DNA of 64,000 nucleotides, from positions 248,001 through 312,000 of the forward strand of contig JBAOIA010000012.1 of the NCBI GenBank assembly GCA_037045145.1, in the 5' to 3' direction. Source of the stretch: Bacteroidia bacterium. GTDB lineage: Bacteria > Bacteroidota > Bacteroidia > AKYH767-A > OLB10. The notes beneath the pieces were generated by a model. That model did no database searches. It worked only from the letters and a program-made list of their open reading frames with translations, and was not told the origin of the DNA. Shown here one piece after another: positions 52,517 through 60,922 of this stretch. How positions within the stretch are numbered: position 1 is the stretch's first letter; each line of letters starts with the position of its first letter. Made by a program: the position numbers and the translations under genes.

Positions 52517-53101
52517 ATGATTTACGAATTTAACGGATTCAGGCCGGTAGTGGACAGCAATAGTTTTGTCCATGAACAGGCAACAGTTACAGGTGATGTA
52601 ATTATAGGTAAACAGGTATATATTGCTCCGGGTGCAGCCATTCGTGGCGACTGGGGGACAATCATTATTGAAGATGGGTGCAATGTTCAGGAGAACTGCA
52701 CTATTCACATGTTTCCCGGTGTTACAGTAATTTTAAAGCAAGGTGCACACATTGGTCATGGCGCCATAGTTCATGGTGCCACTATTGGCAAAAATGCCTT
52801 GATCGGAATGAATGCTGTGATTATGGACAATGCTGTAATTGGAGATGGCTGCATTGTTGGTGCATTATGTTTTGTGCCAGATGGCATGGTTATTCCCGAC
52901 CGGAAAATCGTTGTCGGCAATCCTGCAAAAATCATTAAGGATGTAAGTGATGAAATGCTTGACTGGAAAACAAAAGGAACTGAGCTTTATCAACAATTAC
53001 CTCATGAATTAAATGCCACATTAAAACCGTGTGCGCCTTTACGAAGTATAGAACCTGATCGTAAAAAGCACGATGCTGTTTATACTACCTGGAAAAAATA
53101 A
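52517..53101 (+). CDS. Gamma-carbonic-anhydrase/PaaY-like hexapeptide protein
   Basis: 194 residues. Left-handed beta-helix of hexapeptide repeats (VTGDVIIGKQVYIAPGAAIR, IIIEDGCNVQENCTIHM). Zinc-type His64 (TIHMFPG), His81 and His86 (HGAIVHG) are all present as in gamma-CA and PaaY. The tail VGNPAKIIKDVSDEMLDWKT, KGTELYQQL is the PaaY-type extension. Could be a carbonic anhydrase or thioesterase-like enzyme; the substrate is not determined. Its stop and the stop of the convergent PorE-like gene are only two bases apart, with no terminator between. Confidence 0.9.
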   Translation: MIYEFNGFRPVVDSNSFVHEQATVTGDVIIGKQVYIAPGAAIRGDWGTIIIEDGCNVQENCTIHMFPGVTVILKQGAHIGHGAIVHGATIGKNALIGMNAVIMDNAVIGDGCIVGALCFVPDGMVIPDRKIVVGNPAKIIKDVSDEMLDWKTKGTELYQQLPHELNATLKPCAPLRSIEPDRKKHDAVYTTWKK

Positions 53102-53103
53102 AA

Positions 53104-54318
53104 TCAGAAATCGGTTTCTTCGCGGATTACTCCATCACGCATTTTACCCAAAATCTTGAATTCAGTTCGCCTGTTTAATTGCCTTCCTTTGGGATTATCT
53201 CTACCGTCAGGTTTTGTATTTGGAGCTACAGGCATGGTTTCGCCAAACCCTTTTGCACGCAACCGGTTGGCATTTATTCCTTTTGCCACTAAATAATTCA
53301 CTACGCTCTCAGCACGTTTCTGTGAAAGTGTCATGTTGGATTCATCAGACCCAATGGCATCGGTATGTGATCTGATTTCAACACCAAGGTCAATATTTCT
53401 TTGCATAAAGATTACTAAAGTAGTATCAAGTGCATCCATTGCCTTTGCTGTTAGTAAAGGACTTGCAAATTCGTAATAAATGTTTGTAAGCAGTAATGGT
53501 GTTTCAGGAATTGAACGTATGTGTATGTCAATAGAGATATCACCGGAACGCGTTTTGTTCATGGTACTTAAGGCTACCGATTCATAAAGGTAACCTTCTT
53601 TACGAGCTGTAATTCGATATTCCTGTCTAGGTGAAACAGTAAGATTAAAATGACCTGTTTCATCAGTGTTACTTGTACTGACAGGAATAAAGGTAGAGTC
53701 TTCAGCATTTTTCATTTCCAGAGTAATACGTGCCCTTCGCACAGGCATCATTGACAACTTTTTCCCCTTTTGTGTTGAATCAGTTTCATACAAAAATCCT
53801 TTAACATTTAGTCGCACAGCATCTAAAATATTAAACTCAAAAATATCATCACAACAAGGCCCCTTATTCATGCCATGATCTGTAACATTTCTATTGGAAA
53901 CAATCATTCCAATGTCCTTATTACTTGGTGAAAGCACATAGTATAAGTCATCATAATTGGAATTTACAGGATAGCCAAGGTTAACAGGATGTGTCCATTT
54001 TTTCATTCCACCAATTGACTTAAAGATATCTAACCCCCCTAGCCCCTGCCATCCATCAGAGCTGAAATAAAATGTTTGTGTTTGTGCATCCACATAGGGT
54101 GTTACTTCATCACCGGAGGTATTTATTTTCGATCCAAGATTTACTGGTGGTTTGTAGGTTTTGTTTCTGTTATCAAAAGAAGTGTACCATATATCATAAC
54201 CACCTTTACCCCCTTCGCGATCGCTGACAAAATAAATTATCTCCTCTCCCTTTTTTCTGTGTGTTAAGACCAATGGCAGGTTGCGTTGATGTATATTTTG
54301 GATCGTTAACCTCTGCAC
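53104..54318 (-). pseudogene. PorE-like OmpA/PD40 protein, C-terminal part after a frameshift
   Basis: Reading from about 54260 (KKGEEIIYFVSDREGGKGGY) to TGA 53104: end of the PD40 propeller (FYFSSDGWQGLGGLDIF), a carboxypeptidase-like regulatory domain (about ETGHFNLTVSPRQEYRITAR) and a C-terminal OmpA domain with VEIRSHTDAIGSDESNM, SQKRAESVVNYLVAKGINAN and RLRAKGFGETMPVAP, which binds peptidoglycan. The first 20 residues of this frame (from 54318) are out-of-frame translation of the N-terminal part, which shows that one gene has been split by a +1 shift. Whole protein would be about 690 residues. Confidence 0.82.
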
Positions 54319-55192
54319 CTAAAGAAACAGGCTCTGTCCATGTTCCATTGTTCAAGAAACTTACATATATGGCACATATAACTTTATTCTGACGGTTTCT
54401 TTTACAGCGTGTAAAATAAAACCTGCTCTTGTCTTGTGAATAAACACCATTGAGTGTATGATAGTTGTTGGAATTATAAAATCCGGGTAGTTCACCATCA
54501 TCTTTCCAAATTTCACTATCGCGAACAGCAACATAAATTTTTCGAAAGGGCTCGTCAGCACTTGAATCTTTCGGATTAAAATCAAAAGTTGTCTGATCTG
54601 TTCTCAGTGAACCATAAATAATTGTTGAATCGTTTATATAAAATGGAGATGACTCTACGTGTGATGTATTGATATCCTCCGGTAAATGTTCAATAGCAAC
54701 TTTTGAAGGGCTATGCATAAGGCTGTCAGCAAATTTGGCAGCATCGCCACTATTCTTAATTAATTTGGTATAAACACTTTTGTCTGCACCTGAATATTCT
54801 TTTTTAAACTTCGCAAAGTACTCTTCGGCTTTTTTGTAATTGCCAAGAGATTTTTGCACATTGGCATAATGATATAATGCTAATGCATTTCGCTTTGGAT
54901 TCAGGTTGTACGCTTTCATATAAGCATCTTCAGCTTTGCGGTAATCTTTAGATTTACGAAGACTTTCTGCATATAGAAACCATACTTTTTCATTTGTAGG
55001 TTTACGTTTACAATATTCTTCGTAATACATTGCCGAACTGCTGAAATCGTTAATCTTTGCAGCATAAGTACCCAAGCGCTTTAATTGTGCAGTGCCATAT
55101 TTCTTCAATTCATCTCCTTGCTGTGCAAACAAATGAACAGAGCTGATCAGTAATGTCAGCAAAATAAAGATTCTTGTTTTAATAGCGTTCAC
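54206..55192 (-). pseudogene. PorE-like OmpA/PD40 protein, N-terminal part before a frameshift
   Basis: Starts at ATG 55192, overlapping the PorP stop. Signal MNAIKTRIFILLTLLISSVH; three TPR-like repeats (about 40-145: WFLYAESLRKSKDYRKAED, YHYANVQKSLGNYKKAEE); and the first blades of the PD40 propeller (SSPFYINDSTIIYGSLRTDQ, LGAEVNDPKYTSTQPAIGLN). After LNTQ the frame runs into a stop at 54206. Deleting one A from the A6 run at about 54253-54258 joins it to the C-terminal part. The TPR/propeller/CRD/OmpA order is that of PorE, a T9SS anchor, and it sits beside PorP, as is usual for T9SS. Confidence 0.85.
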
Positions 55193-56183
55193 AGGGAATT
55201 TTTATTTTAAACAAACGTGAACTTAATGCTGTGTAGATAAGAGAAATTTCAAATCCACCACGGCTTGCAGTTGCTGTGTGAAGAGATGAAATATTAATAT
55301 CATAACTCAATGCAATATCAAACAAATCATATTTAATGCCAATTACGGGAATCACTGCATCAGTGCCGCTACCGGGCGCTGTACGCACATATAATCCACC
55401 GTTAATTTCTGTAAATTTTGATTCTCCATTACTAAGTTGTTTTGCAAGTGTAACTCCACCAACATACTCATTGGCTTTCACCTGCTGCATCATCAATAAA
55501 CGTAAATGAAGCAAATAATCATTGCCAATTCCAATTTTGTCTGAAGCAGTTAAACAGGTTCTAATTGGTAATTTATTTTTGCTGTTAAAAAAAGTATCGC
55601 CCGGTTTATTCAGATGAAAAAACGAAGCACCTGCCTGAATAAAATGTTTATTTAATTCAACCTGATAAATCAAGCCCGCATTAACATCACCGAAAGAACG
55701 TTTTTCATCAAGCACCATTTCGCCTGAAGGCATTGACGGATCAAAATATCCGGTGTTCATATTAAACTGCTCAGGCATTGTAATTTTACTTCTGTCAATA
55801 GATTTAAAAATATAATTCCATTGAAAACCTGCACTTATGCTGTGCACACCAAACGTACGATGATAAGCAGCTGATAATCCTAAACGGATACTCTGCAAAC
55901 GATTAATGCCAGAGCGATCATAGATAAACAACAGTCCGCCACTAATTTTATCTGCACCTGTATAAAGTGTTTTGTCAAATGTAAAAGCATTTGTTCTGTA
56001 GCCTGGGTCAAGTTTTGACCATTGGCTTCTATAAGTGTTTGCAAAACGAAAATCTCCTTCATACAATCCGGTGTTTGCCGCATTAAGTGTTAATGGGGAA
56101 TTATAGAATTGCGAAAAGTGAATATCCTGTGCTTGCAGCATTGAGGAAATCAAAATAAAAAAGCAAAGGCGGAATACTTTCAT
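55179..56183 (-). CDS. PorP/SprF-family T9SS membrane protein
   Basis: 334 residues. Signal peptide MKVFRLCFFILISSMLQAQ, then the hallmark DIHFSQFYNSPLTLNAANTG, QSIRLGLSAAYHR, FGDVNAGLIYQVELNKHF and beta-barrel strands to the end. PorP/SprF proteins are outer-membrane barrels that, with PorE-like proteins, help assemble T9SS or present its cargo. Start ATG 56183. The 3' end overlaps the PorE-like start by 14 bases, so the two are coupled. One of several paralogues usually present per genome; the specific partner cargo is unknown. Confidence 0.93.
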   Translation of the reverse strand: MKVFRLCFFILISSMLQAQDIHFSQFYNSPLTLNAANTGLYEGDFRFANTYRSQWSKLDPGYRTNAFTFDKTLYTGADKISGGLLFIYDRSGINRLQSIRLGLSAAYHRTFGVHSISAGFQWNYIFKSIDRSKITMPEQFNMNTGYFDPSMPSGEMVLDEKRSFGDVNAGLIYQVELNKHFIQAGASFFHLNKPGDTFFNSKNKLPIRTCLTASDKIGIGNDYLLHLRLLMMQQVKANEYVGGVTLAKQLSNGESKFTEINGGLYVRTAPGSGTDAVIPVIGIKYDLFDIALSYDINISSLHTATASRGGFEISLIYTALSSRLFKIKIPCERY

Positions 56184-56275
56184 TTAGTCCTGTAAATACT
56201 CTGAAAAACAGGATAAAAATATAAGTTAGAAATGAATTGCGAAAGTTTTTATTGAATAATTGCCAACAGTCCGGT

Positions 56276-56995
56276 TCATTCTTCAAGAAACCATTTCGAA
56301 CGGTTGAATTTCATGGCTTTGGATAACTTAAATCTTTCAATGGCCTTTACCCGCAGATATTCTGTCATTTCATCTAAACTATCGGTAATCAGCAAAGAAT
56401 CTAACTCTGTATGTAAAGCTGTTTTATGTTCGTCAAATACCTTGAGTTGGTCAATAACAGGCTGCCAGTAATTCTTTCCCATAAGTACTACAGGGAAATC
56501 ACTCACTTTTTTTGTTTGAATCAAGGTTAAAGCTTCAAACATTTCATCAATTGTCCCAACGCCACCGGGCAAAACCACAAAAGCATAAGAATACTTAAAC
56601 ATCAGTACTTTTCTTACAAAAAAATGATGAAACTCCACCAATTTATCAAGATACATATTGGGTTGTTGCTCCCGAGGAAGAATGATGTTGCAGCCTACAG
56701 AAAAACCTCCTGCTTCTTTTGCTCCTCTGTTTGCTGCTTCCATAACACCAGGTCCGCCACCTGTCATAACAGTAAATCCTAATCTGCTGACGCTAGCCCC
56801 AACTTCACGGCCTAACTGATAATAATGATGGTCTTCTTTAAATCGAGCTGAGCCAAATACGGCAACACACGGTCCTACAAAATGTAATGTTCTGAATCCT
56901 TTTATAAATTCTTTTACCACTTTAAGTGTAAATAGAAATTCGCCAATTCTCGACTGTCGCTCGGTCAGAAACCTGTTTTCGGATTGATTACGCAT
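56276..56995 (-). CDS. LOG-family TIGR00730-type Rossmann protein
   Basis: 239 residues. Motifs: VAVFGSARF, GGGPGVMEAANRGAKEAGG, PNMYLDKLVEFHHFFVRK, and the signature LPGGVGTIDEMFEALTLIQT. PGGxGTxxE and the upstream Arg are the catalytic set of LOG (Lonely Guy) enzymes, which release nucleobase or cytokinin from ribonucleotide 5'-monophosphates; bacterial members act as nucleotide phosphoribohydrolases. Cytoplasmic. Single gene or at the end of the run beginning with the TonB receptor. Confidence 0.94.
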   Translation of the reverse strand: MRNQSENRFLTERQSRIGEFLFTLKVVKEFIKGFRTLHFVGPCVAVFGSARFKEDHHYYQLGREVGASVSRLGFTVMTGGGPGVMEAANRGAKEAGGFSVGCNIILPREQQPNMYLDKLVEFHHFFVRKVLMFKYSYAFVVLPGGVGTIDEMFEALTLIQTKKVSDFPVVLMGKNYWQPVIDQLKVFDEHKTALHTELDSLLITDSLDEMTEYLRVKAIERFKLSKAMKFNRSKWFLEE

Positions 56996-57026
56996 ACGCT
57001 GAAAAATTAAAATTTAAATCAAAATT

Positions 57027-57034
57027 CAAATTTA
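57027..57034 (-). promoter_or_regulatory. -7-like element for the LOG gene
   Basis: TAAATTTG on the minus strand, 31 bases before ATG 56995, fits TAnnTTTG; surroundings are very AT-rich, so a chance match is possible. Confidence 0.3.
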
Positions 57035-57153
57035 AAATATTCTGAAAAACATACTGAATGAATTAACACATCGGCTGATGATGTAAAGATGAGGAATCAG
57101 GAAAATATAATATTCTCTGGTAGGTAAAACCAACAAATTTATTCAGGATTCTA

Positions 57154-59679
57154 TCAGAACTTAGCGCTGAGTCTTAAGCTCAATTGTCTTCCGGTAAGAT
57201 AATTAGGCACTCCATACTTAGTACCATAAACATCACTTACCCAGGTGTAGGAAACAACATTATTAACCTGAAAAAGATTAAAGACTTCGAGCGAAAGAGA
57301 AAGTGCCTTTAATTTGTTTAAAGCAGTAAAACGACTTTTTGCTCTTCTGTTTTCGTCAATAAATATTTTACTAAACCCGATATCTACACGCCTGTAAAAA
57401 GGAAATCGGTTAATATCTGTATAACGATTATTACCTGGAGGCCCAACGGGGAATCCTGTTCCAAAAACTAGCGTCATGTGCATCTTAAATGTTGGAAACT
57501 TAGGAAGATAGTCCGAAAAAAATATACTGAAGGTGAGTCGCTGATCGGTTAGCCTTGGCAAATAACCCGGAATAACCTGAATACTGTCCACTGCTTGCTT
57601 ATCAATGGTATATCCTCTGATTGTATCACCACGTGCATTTAATCTGATGTAATAAACGTCATCCTGAATATCTTCTTCTGTTTTTAAAAGCGAAAGACTT
57701 GCCCACGATTCAGCTTCATTAACAAACTGCCCATTGATTCGAAAATCAATTCCTGTTGCATAACCCTTGGAATTGTTTTTACCTAAATATCGAATGCGGA
57801 CATTATCAACTTTGTAAGGAATGAGGTCATTCAGCCATTTGTAATATGCTTCTGTGACAAATTTAAAATCGCGTCCCCAGGCTTTAAAATAATAATCGGT
57901 TCCACCTACTACATGAATTGATTGTTGTGATTTTAAGTCAAGATTTAAACTTCCGTCAGGATTATGCAACTCCTTATAGAAGGGTGGCTGATAATAAAAC
58001 CCTCCGGAAAGTCTGAAATTAAAGTCGCGTTTCCACCTTGGCTTATAGGCAAGTGCAATGCGTGGGCTGATATTTAATGCATGATTTAAACTCCACCATG
58101 TGAAACGTACACCTGGCGTCAGAATAAAATTTGATGAATTGCTGAAATAAAAATTATGTTGCAGATATCCACTCAACCTATTACTTGAAAGACTGTTATC
58201 ACGATTGATTACATCTTGTAATAATAATTGAGGTTGTGATGGAAGGCTTCCTCCAATACTATCCTGCGGATGTGGTAATGAGTATCCTGCTGAATCAATG
58301 TAATTCCACTCTTTAATCTGATCACTAAACTGTTCGTGTTGAAAACGAATACCCCATAACAGTTCATTGTGACGATAATTATATGTGCCTTTATGTTCTG
58401 CTGAATAAACTTTCCCATCCAGAAAATTACGTGCGTGATTCAAGAAAGAGCCTACACCGAGATTGAGTTTTACTTCACCAAAATTTTGTGAAGCTGGATC
58501 TTTTTCAAGTTCATCCAGAAAATACTGACCAAGTATATCAAAAGTTTCTTCTTCTCTTGTATTAAAAACTGAACCTATAAGTTTGAGGTTAATATTTTTC
58601 TTTGGACTATGACTGAATATTACTGCTCCGGTAGTAGTTGAAAAGTCATCTACTTCCTTACCATCAAAATACACTGTAAAACGCAATGCCTGACTTACCG
58701 TACCAAAATCTGTAGTTCGTGTTTGTGGAACAATATTGTATCTGCTTTTTGAAAAGTTACCCAATAAAGATATAGTGGTTTTTTCACTCACATCATAAGT
58801 TAACAATGCCTGTACATCATAAAACACAGGCTTGTAGTTTCCTTTTGTGTCAAGTGTACCCAGCAAATACTTTGTTGACTTTTGTCTTGCTCCTATCAAA
58901 TAAGTAAAACGATTGTTGCGACTTGTACCTTCAAGACTCAGGCCACCACCAAGCAAACCATAAGTGATTTTTCCGGCAAATTCAGTTGGCCGTTTGTATT
59001 TTATATCAAGTGCTGAAGACATTTTATCGCCATAAATAGCATCAAAACCACCGGCAGAAAATTTTATTCCTGAAACAAGATCGGGATTGATAAAACTTAG
59101 TCCTTCCTGCAATCCTGAACGCACTAATTGTGGTCTGTAAATTTCCACATCATTCACATAAACAAGGTTTTCATCGTAGTTTCCACCACGTACAGAATAT
59201 TCTGAACTAAGTTCGTTGTTTGAAACAACGCCACTGCCAATTGTTTTTAATATGGTTTCAAAATTCCCTGATGGATTTGGAATTTCTTCTACTGCTTTGG
59301 GGTCAATTTTTATCAGTGTGCCACTTCTTTCACGAGGATCAGTAATGGTGATATTAGGCAAAGGCACAATTGATGGCAACATGCTTCTGTTTAATTGTTT
59401 CTTTTCGCCTTCTGCAAGAATTAGTTTTACGGTTGCCTGCTCAAACCCGATTGATGAAAAAACAATACTTAGCTCACGGTTAGAAGGAACAGTAATGGAG
59501 TATTCGCCATGCTCATCAGAAATTACACCGAGTGGAGTACCTGCAACACCAACACTGACACCAGGCAAGGGCTTTCGGTCTGTGCCGGTTATTTTTCCAT
59601 GAATACGCGCAGTTGCATCTTGACCGTTCAATGAGTTACAGTAAAAAAATAAGGAAAGAAAAATAACAAGGTGCCTCAT
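57154..59679 (-). CDS. TonB-dependent receptor with carboxypeptidase-like N-domain
   Basis: 841 residues. Signal peptide MRHLVIFLSLFFYCNSLNGQ; carboxypeptidase-like regulatory domain (about 22-110: IHGKITGTDRKPLPGVSVGV, GEYSITVPSNRELSIVFSSI); plug domain (about 120-235: SGTLIKIDPKAVEEIPNPSG, EYSVRGGNYDENLVYVNDVE); 22-stranded barrel to the end (SGGFYYQPPFYKELHNPDGS, VFGTGFPVGPPGN). It imports large substrates using TonB. No SusD partner is present, so it is not a glycan SusCD pair; the substrate is unknown. ATG overlaps the stop of the upstream gene (TAATG), so they are coupled. Confidence 0.93.
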   Translation of the reverse strand: MRHLVIFLSLFFYCNSLNGQDATARIHGKITGTDRKPLPGVSVGVAGTPLGVISDEHGEYSITVPSNRELSIVFSSIGFEQATVKLILAEGEKKQLNRSMLPSIVPLPNITITDPRERSGTLIKIDPKAVEEIPNPSGNFETILKTIGSGVVSNNELSSEYSVRGGNYDENLVYVNDVEIYRPQLVRSGLQEGLSFINPDLVSGIKFSAGGFDAIYGDKMSSALDIKYKRPTEFAGKITYGLLGGGLSLEGTSRNNRFTYLIGARQKSTKYLLGTLDTKGNYKPVFYDVQALLTYDVSEKTTISLLGNFSKSRYNIVPQTRTTDFGTVSQALRFTVYFDGKEVDDFSTTTGAVIFSHSPKKNINLKLIGSVFNTREEETFDILGQYFLDELEKDPASQNFGEVKLNLGVGSFLNHARNFLDGKVYSAEHKGTYNYRHNELLWGIRFQHEQFSDQIKEWNYIDSAGYSLPHPQDSIGGSLPSQPQLLLQDVINRDNSLSSNRLSGYLQHNFYFSNSSNFILTPGVRFTWWSLNHALNISPRIALAYKPRWKRDFNFRLSGGFYYQPPFYKELHNPDGSLNLDLKSQQSIHVVGGTDYYFKAWGRDFKFVTEAYYKWLNDLIPYKVDNVRIRYLGKNNSKGYATGIDFRINGQFVNEAESWASLSLLKTEEDIQDDVYYIRLNARGDTIRGYTIDKQAVDSIQVIPGYLPRLTDQRLTFSIFFSDYLPKFPTFKMHMTLVFGTGFPVGPPGNNRYTDINRFPFYRRVDIGFSKIFIDENRRAKSRFTALNKLKALSLSLEVFNLFQVNNVVSYTWVSDVYGTKYGVPNYLTGRQLSLRLSAKF

Positions 59680-60338
59680 TAATCGTCTTTGGACTTTGAC
59701 TTGAACTCACCGCTTTTCCATGCCTGAATGAACTTTGCCCATGCTATTGGGTTAAGTAAATTGTTTACAGGTAGCTGCCCTGTATTATACAATTTTGTTT
59801 GTTGCTTCTGATAAACAAATTTACTGTTCATACTTCCGTCCATATCAATTCGAATACTTTCTTCGCGCATAGTTTCAAGTGCAAGATTCCTGCGTGCATG
59901 ATCCAAGTCTGTATCCGGAACTTTAAGATCGAGAAATGCCTGTTTAAACTGCTCTCGTGTAGGCCATGGATAAATGACAGCCTGATTAAGCAATATGGTA
60001 TCACGGTTAAGCATCTGAATCAATGAATATCGATTTTCTGTTAACGTATCAGGTACTTTAAAAATAGTTTTTGCAAATCCGACAGAAGAAAATTCAATCT
60101 CATCACCAACATGCGCCACAATTGAAAAAAAGCCATAGTAGTCAGATACTGTTCCTCTACTGCTCGACTTAATCATAACACCCGTGTAGGGTACCGGACT
60201 CAAACTATCACCAGTCACTATTACTCCACTTAACTGAACGAGCTTCTCCTGATTTGACTGCGCAAATGCCAGAAGTGGCATGCTGAAAATTAAAACAGAC
60301 AGGATAAAATTCCTGCTTCTGAAATTGAATGTATTCAT
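59679..60338 (-). CDS. Carboxypeptidase-like regulatory domain protein
   Basis: About 219 residues from ATG 60338 (MNTFNFRSRNFILSVLIFSM); an earlier start at 60371 adds 11 residues before the signal peptide and is unlikely. Signal ends near FAQSNQ. Residues 30-110 form one beta domain of the carboxypeptidase-regulatory type (LSGVIVTGDSLSPVPYTGVM, GTVSDYYGFFSIVAHVGDEI). The C-terminal half is helical (PTREQFKQAFLDLKVPDTDL). The next gene, a TonB receptor with the same kind of N-domain, overlaps it by one base. A joint role in uptake is plausible; unknown otherwise. Confidence 0.85.
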   Translation of the reverse strand: MNTFNFRSRNFILSVLIFSMPLLAFAQSNQEKLVQLSGVIVTGDSLSPVPYTGVMIKSSSRGTVSDYYGFFSIVAHVGDEIEFSSVGFAKTIFKVPDTLTENRYSLIQMLNRDTILLNQAVIYPWPTREQFKQAFLDLKVPDTDLDHARRNLALETMREESIRIDMDGSMNSKFVYQKQQTKLYNTGQLPVNNLLNPIAWAKFIQAWKSGEFKSKSKDD

Positions 60339-60344
60339 GGGAAC

Positions 60345-60352
60345 CAAAAATA
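60345..60352 (-). promoter_or_regulatory. -7-like element before the carboxypeptidase-like gene
   Basis: TATTTTTG on the minus strand, only 6 bases before ATG 60338, with a TTTG 16 bases further upstream; the leader would be nearly absent. Weak. Confidence 0.28.
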
Positions 60353-60422
60353 AGTAATTGCTGTCAAGCAAAACGTTTGATTCTGTAATTTATTTCAACT
60401 TTATCAGCTAAATTACAAGGAA

Positions 60423-60917
60423 TTATAAAGCAGCAATTATTTTTTGGAACCAAACAGAAAAATCATTGGGATTTTCAGTAATTTCTTTCTTCAAATTGTC
60501 CATTGTTATCCATCGCATAGCTTGCACCTCATTAATTTCAGGAATCACTTCATCATCATATACTCCTGTGAAAACATAATCCAGTTCATGTTCGATGAGT
60601 CTATTAATAAAAGATGTTCTATAAATAAATTTAAAACTGAACTTCAGATTGCAATTGAAGCCCATCTCTTCTCTAAGTCTTCTATTTGCTGCCTCCTCAA
60701 TGTTTTCACCCGGACGTGGATGGCCGCAACATGCATTTGACCAAAGTCCTCCACTATGATATTTTATTGCTGCTCTTTGCTGTAAAAGCATTTCGCCCTT
60801 TGCGTTATAAACCAAAACCGAAAATGCTCTATGTAGTAATCCAAGTTTATGAGCTTGCATTTTTTCTGCTTCACCAACTTCTCTATCATGCTCATCAACT
60901 AAAACCACAAACTCCAT
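60423..60917 (-). CDS. idi: Isopentenyl-diphosphate delta-isomerase, type I
   Basis: 164 residues. Interconverts isopentenyl and dimethylallyl diphosphate for terpenoid and quinone synthesis. Nudix-related fold: metal and catalytic motifs SNACCGHPRPGENIEEAANR with Cys63/64, RRLREEMGF, and EHELDYVFTGVYDDE with the catalytic Glu. Full set of residues present; slightly shorter than E. coli Idi (182). It starts 5 bases after the stop of the OmpA/PD40 gene, so probably cotranscribed with it. Confidence 0.94.
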   Translation of the reverse strand: MEFVVLVDEHDREVGEAEKMQAHKLGLLHRAFSVLVYNAKGEMLLQQRAAIKYHSGGLWSNACCGHPRPGENIEEAANRRLREEMGFNCNLKFSFKFIYRTSFINRLIEHELDYVFTGVYDDEVIPEINEVQAMRWITMDNLKKEITENPNDFSVWFQKIIAAL

Positions 60918-60922
60918 AAGAA

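Noticed and set aside
54245..54265. Programmed -1 frameshift in the PorE-like gene
   Set aside because: The needed shift is +1, and A AAA AAG is not in the correct phase for -1 slippage; mutation or sequence error is simpler.
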